From Hyphomicrobium sp. NDB2Meth4 (GTDB lineage Bacteria > Pseudomonadota > Alphaproteobacteria > Rhizobiales > Hyphomicrobiaceae): DNA of 64,000 nt. Each line of letters starts with the position of its first letter. Within the stretch, counting starts at the first letter, position 1. This document shows, piece by piece, positions 36,177 to 45,306 of the stretch. The DNA lies in NCBI RefSeq assembly GCF_900117445.1, contig NZ_FPEJ01000013.1, forward strand, positions 248,001 through 312,000. Direction: 5' to 3'. The notes under the pieces are model-generated. The model saw nothing but the letters and a program-made list of their open reading frames with translations. It did no database searches and had not been told where the DNA came from. Both the position numbers and the translations under genes were made by a program.

Positions 36177-37316
36177 CTAGACGCTTGCCACGGTTTCGTG
36201 GCGCCAAGCCTGCGTCGAAACATTAGGCTGCGCTGCGAAAAAGTCCGGCTGCGCTGCCCGGTCCAGCACCGTCACGGCGCTCCAGCCACCGCCAGCCGAC
36301 TCGATCTCCAGCAGTGATGTGCCCTGCATCTCGAGCAGCGTGCGAGCTAGGGAAATGGCGAGAGAGCCCGCCCGCGGCATGACCTCGTGCTGCAAGCCTG
36401 ACACCGAGACCACGATCTCGACCAGTTCTCCATCTCCGACCGCCAGCAGCTTGACGTTGGCCCCTTCCACGGTGCGCGCGATGGCTTCCGACAGAACGTT
36501 GACCAGCACCTGACGCAGCGCGCGCGGCTCGCTCATGACTTCGATGTCGGAGGGAACGACAATTTCTAGGCCGACGTCGCGCACAGCCGCCTTGCGCTGC
36601 AGGAACGTCCATGCGTCCTCGATGGCATCCTCCAGGGCATTGGCGGACGGGGCGACACCCGAGCGCTGATGCATCAGCGCCGTGAGCGCCAGCGTGTCCT
36701 CGGCCGATTTGAGCAGGTCATCGGCGCTGTCACGGATGTGGCGCACATATTCCTGGTAACGCTCGTTACCCATCGGCCCGAACATTTCCAGCGCCATCAC
36801 CTCGGAAAACCCGATCACTGCGTTCAGTGGTGTGCGGAGCTCGTGGTTGATGCGCGACATCAGCTCGGCCCAGTCGTGGTTCGCAGCGACCGGACGGGCG
36901 TATTGGGAGCGTGCAATCTTTTTGGCTGGCGCGGCCTGGTTGACTGCAATGGCGTGGCGCGGCGCTTCAGGAGCAGGGGGCGTAGGCGCGGCCGCAGGCG
37001 GCGTCTTCTCGGGCATAGGGCCTGACACACCGCTGGTCCGTGCCGATCTGACCGTCCCGGCAATGTTCGCCCCGGCGCCGACAACGGCAACCGCAACACC
37101 GCCAGTCAGCAGCACCGCGGCCAGCAGGCTCGACGGTAGAACCGGCGCGGCGGCGCCAAGACATATTGCGCCGACGGCCAGCATCAACGCTGGCCGGCGA
37201 TGAGAGGAAGAATACTGCAGGGTGAGCCACATCCGCCGCGCCGGCTTGAGCCCCGCGAAGGTCAGAGCCGTCAAAGACGGCCGCGCGCGCAGGCAGGCGG
37301 ACGTTGTCCACGCCAT
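36177..37316 (-). CDS. membrane histidine kinase with eroded ATPase domain
   Basis: A 379-residue protein. Two hydrophobic segments lie at about 42-60 and 64-86, then a Pro/Ala-rich linker. A HisKA helix carries the H-box His158 in RINHELRTPLNAVIGFSEVM. The C-terminal domain has a weak N-box (VLVNVLSEAIARTV), but the DxGxG and GxGxG boxes are missing, with VSVSGLQHEVM and GSLAISLARTLLEM at the expected places. It may act as a phosphotransferase or scaffold. GGGGGA precedes the ATG. Convergent with the sigma-factor operon. Confidence 0.75.
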   Translation of the reverse strand: MAWTTSACLRARPSLTALTFAGLKPARRMWLTLQYSSSHRRPALMLAVGAICLGAAAPVLPSSLLAAVLLTGGVAVAVVGAGANIAGTVRSARTSGVSGPMPEKTPPAAAPTPPAPEAPRHAIAVNQAAPAKKIARSQYARPVAANHDWAELMSRINHELRTPLNAVIGFSEVMALEMFGPMGNERYQEYVRHIRDSADDLLKSAEDTLALTALMHQRSGVAPSANALEDAIEDAWTFLQRKAAVRDVGLEIVVPSDIEVMSEPRALRQVLVNVLSEAIARTVEGANVKLLAVGDGELVEIVVSVSGLQHEVMPRAGSLAISLARTLLEMQGTSLLEIESAGGGWSAVTVLDRAAQPDFFAAQPNVSTQAWRHETVASV

Positions 37317-37454
37317 TCTTTTCCCCCGAATTGTCTCTGATTGACTTACGGACCCGAACGGATCCGCGACCCCGAATCACCACTTAAGTTCACACCATCG
37401 CGATTCGGCTGTCGAGAGCGTTTAAGCCCTTCGGAGCTAATATTTTTCCTTTGT

Positions 37455-40106
37455 TTATGCATCCAAAATGCGCGACGCGATCTCTTGCACGTCAGCGGAT
37501 AGTGGACGTGCGCGTACGATCCGCTGCAGGGCCTTGCGCGCCTTGGCCCGCCGCCCGCTTTCGAGCGTCCGCCAGGACCGCATGGCGCCGAGCATTCGCG
37601 CCGCGATCTGCGGGTTGAGGCGGTCGAGCGCAAGCACCTGGTCCGCCAGGAATTCATAGCCGGCGCCGTCCGGCCGGTTGAACTGCACCGGGTTGGTCGA
37701 AGCGAACGTGCCGATCAGGGCGCGCACCTTGTTCGGCGCCGTCAGTGAGAACAGCGCGTGCTTGGTGAGCGCCTTGACCCGGGTAAGCGTGCCCGTCAGC
37801 GGAGACTGCGCCTGCGCCGCGAACCAGGTGTCGATGACGACGTGGTCCCGGCTCCATGTCTTATAGAAGTTGGCTAGCGCCGCTTTCGCTTCCGGTCCCC
37901 CGCGTGCAGCCAGCAGGAACAGTGAGTGAGCGCGATCGGTCATGTTGCTCGCCTTGGCGTAGTGCTTGGCCAGGCGCTTGATGTCCTCGGGCGTCCCGCG
38001 CGCTGTCAGCATCGTCAGCGCCGCGTTGCGCAGAGCCCGTCGTCCGGCGCTCGCCGCATCCGGCGAAAACGGCCCTTTATCTTCCATCTCCTTGTAGAGC
38101 TGCTCCAGCTGCGGACCCAGCGTGCGCCCGATCAGCTTCATCAGATTGCGCTGCGCGCGATGGATCAGGGCCGGATCGACATTCTTGCCGATCATGCGCG
38201 CAATGTCCGCCTGCGTCGGCAGCTTCAGCAACTCGGCGCGATATGCCGGCTCGAGACTGTCGTTCGACAGAGTGGCCCCGAGCGCGCGCGCATAGCGCAG
38301 CGGACGTTGCGAGCGCTTCCCGGAAGCAAGGCCCGCTACGCCCTCCATCAGCGTGCGCGCGGCGAAGTCGTTGGCCGCCTGCCAGCGATTGAACAGGTCG
38401 CTGTCGCCTGCCATCAGCAACTCGACGTCGTCGTCGGGCAGGTCGATCGTCAGGTTCACCGGCGCCGAGAACCCGCGCAGCAGCGATGGCACCGGGCGCG
38501 ATGGCACATCGACGAAGCGGAAGCTCTGCCGGCACTTGGTCAGCGCGACGACGCCGTCGCTGACATCCTCGCCGCTGGCGAGCTTCAGATCGAGGTCGTG
38601 ACCGTTGGCGCCGAGCAGGCCAAGCCGCACGGGAATGTGCATCGGCTTCTTGTTCGGCTGCCCGGGCGTTGCCGGCACGATCTGCTCCAACTCCAGATCG
38701 GCGGTCTTCTTGTCCTTGTCATAACGCAGGTTCGCGATGATCTCGGGCGTGCCGGCCTGCGAATACCAAAGCTTGAACTGCGATAGATCGAGCCCGCTCG
38801 CGTCGGCAAAGCACGTGACGAACTCCTCGACCGTTGCTGCTTCGCCGTCGTGGCGCTCGAAGTAGAGATCCATGCCCTTGCGGAAGGCTTCGCGCCCAAG
38901 GATGGTGGCGATCATGCGGACCACCTCGGCGCCCTTCTCGTAGACGGTCGCCGTATAAAAGTTGTTGATCTCGATATAGCTCTCCGGCCGCACCGGATGC
39001 GACAGCGGGCCGGCATCCTCGGCAAACTGATGCGTCTTCAGCTGCCGCACATCGACGATGCGCTGCACCGTCGCCGACCGCTCGTCTGCCGAGAACTCCT
39101 GGTCGCGATAGACCGTAAGGCCTTCCTTCAGGCAGAGCTGGAACCAGTCGCGGCAGGTGATGCGGTTGCCGGTCCAGTTGTGGAAGTATTCGTGCGCCAC
39201 GACGCTCTCGATCTCCTCGAAAATCGCGTCGGTGGCCGTTTCTGGTGACGCGAGGATGAGCCGGTCGTTGAAAATGTTGAGGCCCTTGTTCTCCATCGCG
39301 CCCATGTTGAAGTCCGACACAGCGACGATGTTGAACACGTCGAGATCGTATTCGCGCCCGAAGCGCTTCTCGTCCCAACGCATCGACCGCTTCAGCGAAT
39401 CCATCGCCCAGGCCGCGCGCGCCTCCTTGCCGTGCTCGACATAGATGGCGAGATCCACCTTGTGCCCCGACTTGGTGCGGAATGTCGAGCTGATCGGCGC
39501 CAGATCGCCGCCGACGAGCGCAAACAGGTACGACGGCTTGGGGTGCGGATCGTGCCACACTGCATAATGGCGTTTGCCGCCATCCAGCATGCCGCGCTCG
39601 ACCGGGTTGCCGTTCGACAGCAGGATAGGCGCCGCGGCGGGATCGGCATCGATGCGCACCGTGTAGGTCGCCAGCACGTCCGGCCGATCGAGGAAATAGG
39701 TGATGCGGCGGAAGCCCTGCGCTTCGCACTGGCTGCAATAGACGCCGTTCGAGCGGTAAATGCCCTGCAGCGCCTTGTTGGCCTCCGGATTGACGATCGT
39801 GGTGATTTCGAGCGTGAACGCCTTCGTCGGCGTCTTCGTCAGCGTCAGGGAGTTGTCGGTGAGCTTGTAGTCTTTCTTGCCGAGCGCGCGCCCGTTGAGC
39901 GAGATCGCCTCCAACTGCAGGTGCTCGCCATCGAGGCGCAACGGCTCCCGGCGTCCCGCCGCCTTGGGGTTCGGTAGGATCGACAACTTGGAGCGCACGC
40001 GTGTCTGCGTCGGCTCGAGCGAGATATCGAGGCTGACTTTGTCGATCAGGTAGGCGGGGGGACGATAGTTCTTGAGGTGAACTGGCCGGGCAGTATCGAG
40101 TTTCAT
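37455..40106 (-). CDS. pepN: aminopeptidase N
   Basis: A cytoplasmic M1 zinc aminopeptidase of 883 residues. The GAMEN exopeptidase motif (NMGAMENKGLNIFN) and the zinc site HEYFHNWTGNRITCRDW with the downstream glutamate in LKEGLTVYRDQEF are intact. Full length for E. coli-type PepN. It removes N-terminal residues from peptides in protein turnover. Only a weak ribosome-binding site (GGTGG) is seen. Stands alone. Confidence 0.97.
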   Translation of the reverse strand: MKLDTARPVHLKNYRPPAYLIDKVSLDISLEPTQTRVRSKLSILPNPKAAGRREPLRLDGEHLQLEAISLNGRALGKKDYKLTDNSLTLTKTPTKAFTLEITTIVNPEANKALQGIYRSNGVYCSQCEAQGFRRITYFLDRPDVLATYTVRIDADPAAAPILLSNGNPVERGMLDGGKRHYAVWHDPHPKPSYLFALVGGDLAPISSTFRTKSGHKVDLAIYVEHGKEARAAWAMDSLKRSMRWDEKRFGREYDLDVFNIVAVSDFNMGAMENKGLNIFNDRLILASPETATDAIFEEIESVVAHEYFHNWTGNRITCRDWFQLCLKEGLTVYRDQEFSADERSATVQRIVDVRQLKTHQFAEDAGPLSHPVRPESYIEINNFYTATVYEKGAEVVRMIATILGREAFRKGMDLYFERHDGEAATVEEFVTCFADASGLDLSQFKLWYSQAGTPEIIANLRYDKDKKTADLELEQIVPATPGQPNKKPMHIPVRLGLLGANGHDLDLKLASGEDVSDGVVALTKCRQSFRFVDVPSRPVPSLLRGFSAPVNLTIDLPDDDVELLMAGDSDLFNRWQAANDFAARTLMEGVAGLASGKRSQRPLRYARALGATLSNDSLEPAYRAELLKLPTQADIARMIGKNVDPALIHRAQRNLMKLIGRTLGPQLEQLYKEMEDKGPFSPDAASAGRRALRNAALTMLTARGTPEDIKRLAKHYAKASNMTDRAHSLFLLAARGGPEAKAALANFYKTWSRDHVVIDTWFAAQAQSPLTGTLTRVKALTKHALFSLTAPNKVRALIGTFASTNPVQFNRPDGAGYEFLADQVLALDRLNPQIAARMLGAMRSWRTLESGRRAKARKALQRIVRARPLSADVQEIASRILDA

Positions 40107-40440
40107 TGCACCACCGTAACGCCGCGCCCGTAGATTTGCGGGTCGCGAGATAAGTTAGGGGGCAACTATAGGTGCAACGGCTTAGCACGTCATGACTAGC
40201 CGGGACGACGAAAGTCATAGCCAAGAAAAAACACGTAATAACAATACATTAGGCCGGAACGATTGCGACCCGACCGCGGCCGGGCCGAAAAGGCGCTAAG
40301 TCGCAAGAAGGACGAGCACGCCAACGCCGCTGCCCCGCGACGAATGCAGGCAGACGCAACTTGAATGCGTCGCGCAACCATTCCCGTTGCAGCGGTTTGT
40401 GCTTACGTTCCTAGCCCACACGATCGAATGAGAGGATCAC
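40107..40440. other. intergenic region between divergent pepN and GTPase genes
   Basis: 334 bp with no supported gene. The short frames here lack ribosome-binding sites and protein-like composition. It must hold the promoters for both divergent genes. No operator or RNA was recognised. Confidence 0.5.
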
Positions 40441-41979
40441 TTGGCAGCCAAAGGACGAGCTTCCCTTTATTTGCGCGGCGCCATGATCTTCCTGGCGATG
40501 CTGCTGCCGATGCTCTCACTATTGCCGCTGGGCTGGCTGTGGCTCTGGGAGCGCGGCTGGGCGCTCTATTGGATCGCCTCTGCTTTTGCCTTGAGCATCA
40601 TCGCCTACACCGCTCAAGCCATCGCTCTCCGGCGCACACTCCGCCAGACACCCGAGCCCATCGCCGCCGACGATGAAAAGGTCGCGCCCGATCCATCCTG
40701 GACGGCGCGCGAGCAGGCGGCATGGACCGCAGTCGAAGCAATCGCGTCTAACGTCAAGCCATCCGAGCTCACCGACCGCGACCGCTTTCTCAACTTGGGC
40801 CTAAGGACGATCGAGGCGGTCGCTCGCCAGATTCATCCGGGCGACAACAACCCGCTGTGGAAATTCACGTTGCCCGAAGCGTTAGCTCTCGTGGAGCGTG
40901 TCAGTGCCGACCTGCGGCCGTTCGTGGTCGAGAACATTCCGCTCGGCGATCAACTCACCATCGGTCAAATTCTCAAAATATACGGGTGGCGTTCGGCCAT
41001 CGGCATGGCCGAAAAGGCCTACGACCTCTGGCGCCTTGTGCGGCTGGTCAATCCCGTCACCGCTGCGGCACAGGAAGCGCGCGAGCAGATCACCAAGCAT
41101 CTTTATGCCAACGTCCGCGATCAGCTCGCCCGGCAGCTCGCGCGAGCGTATGTCCGCGAGGTGGGACGCGCGGCCATCGATCTCTATGGCGGCCGCTTGC
41201 GCGTCTCGGAGGCGCAGCTGGCAACGCACGTCAGCGCCTCGACCCTGCGCGACCGCGGACAGGCGACGGGTCTTGCCGAGCCGGTTCGCATTCTCGTCGC
41301 TGGGCAGGCAGGTTCCGGCAAGTCGAGCGTGGTCAACGCCCTGACCAAGGAGGTCCGCGCCGTTGTCGATGCGCCCGGCGGCACGCGCGATTACCAAGGC
41401 TACGAGGTCGAGCTGGAAGGCCTCAGCGGTGCGATGGTCATCGACAGTCCCCGCATCGGCGCTTCCACGAAAGAGCAACGTGCGTTTGCGACGAGAGCAG
41501 GGGACAGCGATCTTGTGATCTGGGCGCTTTCCGCAAATCGCGACGATGCCCGCGTCGATCTCGCCGCCCTGTCAGCGATCCGCACGCACTTTGCCAGTCG
41601 CCCGCATCGCCGCGAGCCTACCGTCATTGTCGCGCTGACGCACATCGATAAGGTCACGCAACACGCGCCCGGTCGCAACGAAACGATCGACCTGCAAGAC
41701 CCGGCCATCGTCGAGACGGTGCGCGAGGTCGCCGAAGGCCTCGGCGTGCCGAAGAACGATGTCGTGCCCGTGAGCTTTGCGCCCGGGCGTCCACCGTTCA
41801 ACATCGAGCAGCTTTCGATGCGCGTTGCCGCCCGCGTGCCCGATGCGCGCCAAGCCCAGCTTCTCCGCCTGATGGAGGATGCCGCTCCCCGCTGGAGCGT
41901 GCGCCGCGTCCTCGGACAGGCCGGAAATGCAGTTAAGTCGGCGGCGAAATCCGTTGTGCCTTCCGTTTTCAGGAGGTGA
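40441..41979 (+). CDS. membrane-anchored Era-like GTPase
   Basis: A 512-residue protein. Two N-terminal membrane segments (about 13-35 and 38-60), a helical region (about 80-270), and a GTPase domain from about 275: P-loop GQAGSGKSSVVNAL, switch II region IDSPRIGAS, G4 THIDKV. The G3 DxxG is replaced by DSPRIG, so the switch may be atypical. The start is TTG with AGAGGA upstream. Similar to a family of uncharacterised bacterial membrane GTPases. Convergent with the AI-2E transporter gene by 1 bp. Confidence 0.75.
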   Translation: MAAKGRASLYLRGAMIFLAMLLPMLSLLPLGWLWLWERGWALYWIASAFALSIIAYTAQAIALRRTLRQTPEPIAADDEKVAPDPSWTAREQAAWTAVEAIASNVKPSELTDRDRFLNLGLRTIEAVARQIHPGDNNPLWKFTLPEALALVERVSADLRPFVVENIPLGDQLTIGQILKIYGWRSAIGMAEKAYDLWRLVRLVNPVTAAAQEAREQITKHLYANVRDQLARQLARAYVREVGRAAIDLYGGRLRVSEAQLATHVSASTLRDRGQATGLAEPVRILVAGQAGSGKSSVVNALTKEVRAVVDAPGGTRDYQGYEVELEGLSGAMVIDSPRIGASTKEQRAFATRAGDSDLVIWALSANRDDARVDLAALSAIRTHFASRPHRREPTVIVALTHIDKVTQHAPGRNETIDLQDPAIVETVREVAEGLGVPKNDVVPVSFAPGRPPFNIEQLSMRVAARVPDARQAQLLRLMEDAAPRWSVRRVLGQAGNAVKSAAKSVVPSVFRR

Positions 41980-44043
41980 TCACGAGGCGACGCGATCATC
42001 GACCAAGGACTGATCTCCCGCCTCGTCCGGCCGTTCATTGGCGGCCTTCAGGGTAAACGTCACCGCCTCGCGCATTGAATGCGCGATCCCATCGACCGGG
42101 ATGCTGCTGATGATCGTCTTGTCTCGACGATCCTGCGGATCGAGCTTCCAGAAGCAGCCGAGCAGCAGCGCTTTCGGCGCCGAGCGCTTCAATCGGCGCA
42201 CCAGGAAGCGGGCATGCGCACTGCGCTCGCGCACGTCGAGAGCTGAAACGCAGATGAGCTTGATGCCCTTTGCGTCTTCCTCGCTCAACACCCCGTGGCG
42301 CATCCGGTCGACATCGATGACCTTGACGCCGATGCCGCATTTCGCGACGAGTTGCGAGAACGCGAGCGCCGCCGTTTCGTCGAGGGCCGTACGGCTCGCC
42401 ACGCACAGTACGGCATTTTCGTTACGCCAGTCGGCTTCAACCGCGCTGCGGGCACACAATTGCGCCAGCTCGTCGACCTCCGCTTCTTCCACGTCGTCGT
42501 TGGCAACTTCCGAGATGCTTACCTTGGCTTCATGATCGGTTGCCGCCTTCTCAGCTGCCTTCTCAGCCGCCTTCTCGGCTGCCTTTTCGGCGGCCTTGTC
42601 TGGCTTGGGCTGGAGGTCATAGTCAGCAAGCGTCTCGACGACGATCTCCGCCGTATCGCGGATATCAGCCAACCTTTCGGCGTCTAGCGTGCCGCGGTCG
42701 GTATCCGCCTGCGCCAAACGCAGGCCCTCGATCATCACGTTGTCGTAATAATCGACCAGGGGCGCCGTCTTGACGAACTTCTCGGCCTGCTCGACCGCCT
42801 CGGCTGGATCTCCCGCCAGCATGCGCTGGTAGAATCGCTCGGGAGGGGTGAGCGGGGGCGTGTCGCCCAGAAGGACATTCAGGAACTCGAGCCGCTCCAC
42901 ATGATGTCCGAGCACCACGAGAACCACCGTCAGCGGGATCGCCATCAACAGTCCGATCGGCCCCCACAGAAGCGTCCAGAACGCCGCTGACAGGATAATG
43001 GCGAGCGGCGACAGTCCGGTCTTCTGCCCTTGCACCACGGGCTCGATGACGTTGCCCATGACGGGTTCGCTGACGAGGTAGAACGCCGCCGTCATCAGGA
43101 ACATGGTCCATCCGGGATCGACGGCCGCCGCGAGAATAAGGGGAAACACGGCCGCAATGAACGAGCCGATAAACGGCACGAACCGCATGAGCGCTGCCAG
43201 CACGCCCCATAGGATCGGGCTCGGCACGCCGATCATCCAAAGTCCGAGCGCGACGAACATCCCATACCCGGTGTTGATCGCCGTGAGAGTCAGAAAATAT
43301 CGCCCCAGCCGCTCACCCGCGTCGTCCATCGCGGTCGTCGATTTTTCCAGATCCTTCGAGCCGAGCAGACGTATCGCCCTATCGCGCACGTCTTCACGCT
43401 GCATCAGCAGAAACAGCACGAACAGCACCACAAGCGCCGCCGTAGCGAGAGGCTGCACGATCACCCCGATGATACCCTGCAGCTGATCGAGCGGTGTCGG
43501 CGACGGCGTACGCACGACCACCGGAATGGGGCTGCGGTCACCTGAGCGCATTTCCCCCTGCATCGGTGAAATCGTGACGCCCGGACCGGTGGGCTGCGCG
43601 GCCGGTTTATCGAGTTCGTCCTGCAGGTCCTTCAGCGCATCGCTCGCCTGCTTCAACGCGCCGCTGCCGCCCTTGGCGACTTCCTTGAGCGACTTCACCT
43701 TGTCGCGGAGCGTCGTCTGATAGCGCGGCATCTCCTGCACCAGGCTGCCCACCTGTTGCGTGATCAGGGTGCCCACGCCGAAGATGATTGCAAACGCGGT
43801 GGCCGCAACCAGAAGCACCGCTGGTGTATTGGGAAGACCAGTTCGACGTAATATCCGCACCGCCGGAGAAAGCACGAACGACAAAATGACGGCCAAAGCC
43901 AGCGGCACGAGAACCGCCTGGGCGACATACAGAACGATGACGATCAGAAAGGCGATCACCGTCATTTCGAATGCGGATGCCGGCAACTCGGGGCGCGCGA
44001 TGGAGGGCTGGATTTTCAGTGGGGCGATGCGGTCAGCAGGCAT
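41980..44043 (-). CDS. AI-2E/PerM-family transporter with long C-terminal extension
   Basis: 687 residues, about twice the length of simple AI-2E/PerM proteins. The N-terminal about 370 residues carry seven or eight membrane segments (VIAFLIVIVLYVAQAVLVPLALAVILSFVLSP at the start; PLAIILSAAFWTLLWGPIGLLMAIPLTVVLVVLG near the end). A cytoplasmic extension follows with an AAEK repeat block near residue 485-500 and a C-terminal alpha/beta domain (ENAVLCVASRTALDETAALA, GIKLICVSALDVRERSA, APKALLLGCFWKLD) of unknown role. GGGGAG precedes the ATG. Substrate unknown. Confidence 0.8.
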   Translation of the reverse strand: MPADRIAPLKIQPSIARPELPASAFEMTVIAFLIVIVLYVAQAVLVPLALAVILSFVLSPAVRILRRTGLPNTPAVLLVAATAFAIIFGVGTLITQQVGSLVQEMPRYQTTLRDKVKSLKEVAKGGSGALKQASDALKDLQDELDKPAAQPTGPGVTISPMQGEMRSGDRSPIPVVVRTPSPTPLDQLQGIIGVIVQPLATAALVVLFVLFLLMQREDVRDRAIRLLGSKDLEKSTTAMDDAGERLGRYFLTLTAINTGYGMFVALGLWMIGVPSPILWGVLAALMRFVPFIGSFIAAVFPLILAAAVDPGWTMFLMTAAFYLVSEPVMGNVIEPVVQGQKTGLSPLAIILSAAFWTLLWGPIGLLMAIPLTVVLVVLGHHVERLEFLNVLLGDTPPLTPPERFYQRMLAGDPAEAVEQAEKFVKTAPLVDYYDNVMIEGLRLAQADTDRGTLDAERLADIRDTAEIVVETLADYDLQPKPDKAAEKAAEKAAEKAAEKAATDHEAKVSISEVANDDVEEAEVDELAQLCARSAVEADWRNENAVLCVASRTALDETAALAFSQLVAKCGIGVKVIDVDRMRHGVLSEEDAKGIKLICVSALDVRERSAHARFLVRRLKRSAPKALLLGCFWKLDPQDRRDKTIISSIPVDGIAHSMREAVTFTLKAANERPDEAGDQSLVDDRVAS
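42542..42598 (-). repeat. 12-bp tandem repeat encoding (AAEK)n
   Basis: Four full copies and one partial copy of a 12-bp unit (GCYGCCTTYTCR on the plus strand) in the linker of the AI-2E-family gene. They encode Ala-Ala-Glu-Lys repeats, a helical spacer. Copy number could vary between strains. Confidence 0.85.
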
Positions 44044-44115
44044 GCGCTTTTCTCCCCGGTCAGCGGACAGCCGACCAGCGTTGAACGTCTAACCTCGATA
44101 AAAGGGCTGTTGCGG

Positions 44116-44523
44116 CTAGCGTCGCAGTCTTCGGGCTGCTCCCAGGCCGAACAGAAATGCGGTGCCCACCACTTGCAGGGCACCAAAGTAATCCACCACT
44201 TCTTTGGCTTCCTGGTCTACCGCCGCGACTGCGTTGGCTGTCGCAGACCCATGGTCGCGAGCGCGCGCCTCCGCCCGCTCGATCATCCACGGCATTGAGA
44301 GGCAGAAGATTCCCAGTAGGACGCACCCGCCAGCAATCATACCGATGGAGTGCAGCGCGCCGAAGTGCGGCTCCAGGGCAATGTAAAGAGCAATCATAGC
44401 CAGGATGAATGAGGCGAGCAGGAACACGACCGCGATCGCCGTCCAAGTCAGCCGACGCGAGACATTCTCGAGGGCATTGTGCGTGGCTCTACTTGCAGCG
44501 TAGAGAACGGCGTCGCCGATCAT
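44116..44523 (-). CDS. holin-like / DUF1469-type membrane protein
   Basis: A 135-residue protein with three hydrophobic segments (about TAIAVVFLLASFILAMIALYIAL, IGMIAGGCVLLGIFCLSMPWM and FGALQVVGTAFLFGLGAARR). Such proteins are often annotated as phage holin family or DUF1469 and are frequent next to DUF883 genes. GGAGTGGAAC precedes the ATG. It is the last of three minus-strand genes, probably one operon from the EcfG-type promoter at 45151-45176. Confidence 0.68.
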   Translation of the reverse strand: MIGDAVLYAASRATHNALENVSRRLTWTAIAVVFLLASFILAMIALYIALEPHFGALHSIGMIAGGCVLLGIFCLSMPWMIERAEARARDHGSATANAVAAVDQEAKEVVDYFGALQVVGTAFLFGLGAARRLRR

Positions 44524-44540
44524 GTTCCACTCCTAATGGC

Positions 44541-44777
44541 TTAGCGTCTGGCAAGCAGGGCGAGAACGAAGCCGACGCCAGCCGCAATGCCCGCTGCCTG
44601 TAGCGGGTTACGGCGAATGGTGGCGGCAAGCTTGTCGTATTGTTCCTGCGCCATCGTCTGCGCCTGCTCGACCGTATCGCTGATTTTGTCTTGCGCGCTG
44701 CTGGCGATGTCGCGCGCCTGCCGCTCGAAGGAACCTTGGGTGGTACCGCTGCGGCCGGATGTATACTGCGAGCTCAT
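44541..44777 (-). CDS. DUF883/YqjD-like small membrane protein
   Basis: A 78-residue protein with an amphipathic helical N-terminus (ARDIASSAQDKISDTVEQAQTM) and a single C-terminal membrane segment ending in RNPLQAAGIAAGVGFVLALLARR, the hallmark of YqjD/ElaB/DUF883 proteins. E. coli relatives are stationary-phase inner-membrane proteins that bind ribosomes. AGGAGTGACAC precedes the ATG. In a stress operon with its neighbours. Confidence 0.85.
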   Translation of the reverse strand: MSSQYTSGRSGTTQGSFERQARDIASSAQDKISDTVEQAQTMAQEQYDKLAATIRRNPLQAAGIAAGVGFVLALLARR

Positions 44778-44795
44778 GTGTCACTCCTACTGGTG

Positions 44796-45083
44796 TCAGC
44801 GCGAAAGAATGAGGCCGAATACGAAGCCGATGCCGGCCGCGATCAGCGCTGCTTGGCTGGGGTTACGGCGAATGGCGGCTTCGACGTCACTCACCTTCTC
44901 TTTGGCTTTGTCCTGGAGGTCCTCCACGCTCGAGCCGAGTTGCTCGGACGCAAGGCGTTTCACAGACTCTGCCAAGCTGGCGATGTCCTCGCGCAGAGCC
45001 TGAACATTGTCTCCCACGTCTGAGGCGGCCTGGCGCGCCCCTGGGTTTGACTCTCCGGTGCGATTTGCTGACGAGAACTGCAT
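44796..45083 (-). CDS. DUF883 family small membrane protein
   Basis: A 95-residue paralogue of the downstream gene. Helical region (VQALREDIASLAESVKRLA), then the conserved ending RRNPSQAALIAAGIGFVFGLILSR. AAAGGAGGATC lies before the ATG. It is the first gene after the minus-strand EcfG-type promoter and about 60 nt from its expected start site. Likely part of the general stress response; molecular role unknown. Confidence 0.85.
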   Translation of the reverse strand: MQFSSANRTGESNPGARQAASDVGDNVQALREDIASLAESVKRLASEQLGSSVEDLQDKAKEKVSDVEAAIRRNPSQAALIAAGIGFVFGLILSR

Positions 45084-45150
45084 TGGGGATCCTCCTTTTG
45101 TGGGGACGGCCTGGACATCGTCGTTGGGCGGAAATCAATGTCGTGCGTAA

Positions 45151-45176
45151 AACGTTGGCTGAGGCTCGCGAGTTCC
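45151..45176 (-). promoter_or_regulatory. EcfG-type stress promoter (minus strand)
   Basis: Read on the minus strand: GGAAC, 17 nt, CGTT, the consensus for EcfG sigma factors of the alphaproteobacterial general stress response. It drives the three-gene DUF883/holin-like operon. The -10 element ends 68 nt before the start codon at 45083. Confidence 0.65.
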
Positions 45177-45212
45177 GCGCATTTGAGCGCATCCAGTATA
45201 CTATTTGGATGG

Positions 45213-45238
45213 GGAACCGATCATTCAATCGAAACGTT
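45213..45238 (+). promoter_or_regulatory. EcfG-type stress promoter (plus strand)
   Basis: GGAAC, 17 nt, CGTT on the plus strand, 36 bp from the divergent minus-strand copy. It precedes the gene at 45307 by 68 nt from the end of the -10 element. Confidence 0.65.
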
Positions 45239-45306
45239 CAAATGCCCACAGATCGTAATCATTAAACGCCCCCGGTCGCAGACCCTAAGGTAGAGGAGAC
45301 GGCGCG

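Noticed and set aside
42542-42598. CRISPR-like repeat
   Set aside because: The 12-bp units are directly adjacent without spacers and encode AAEK inside a gene.
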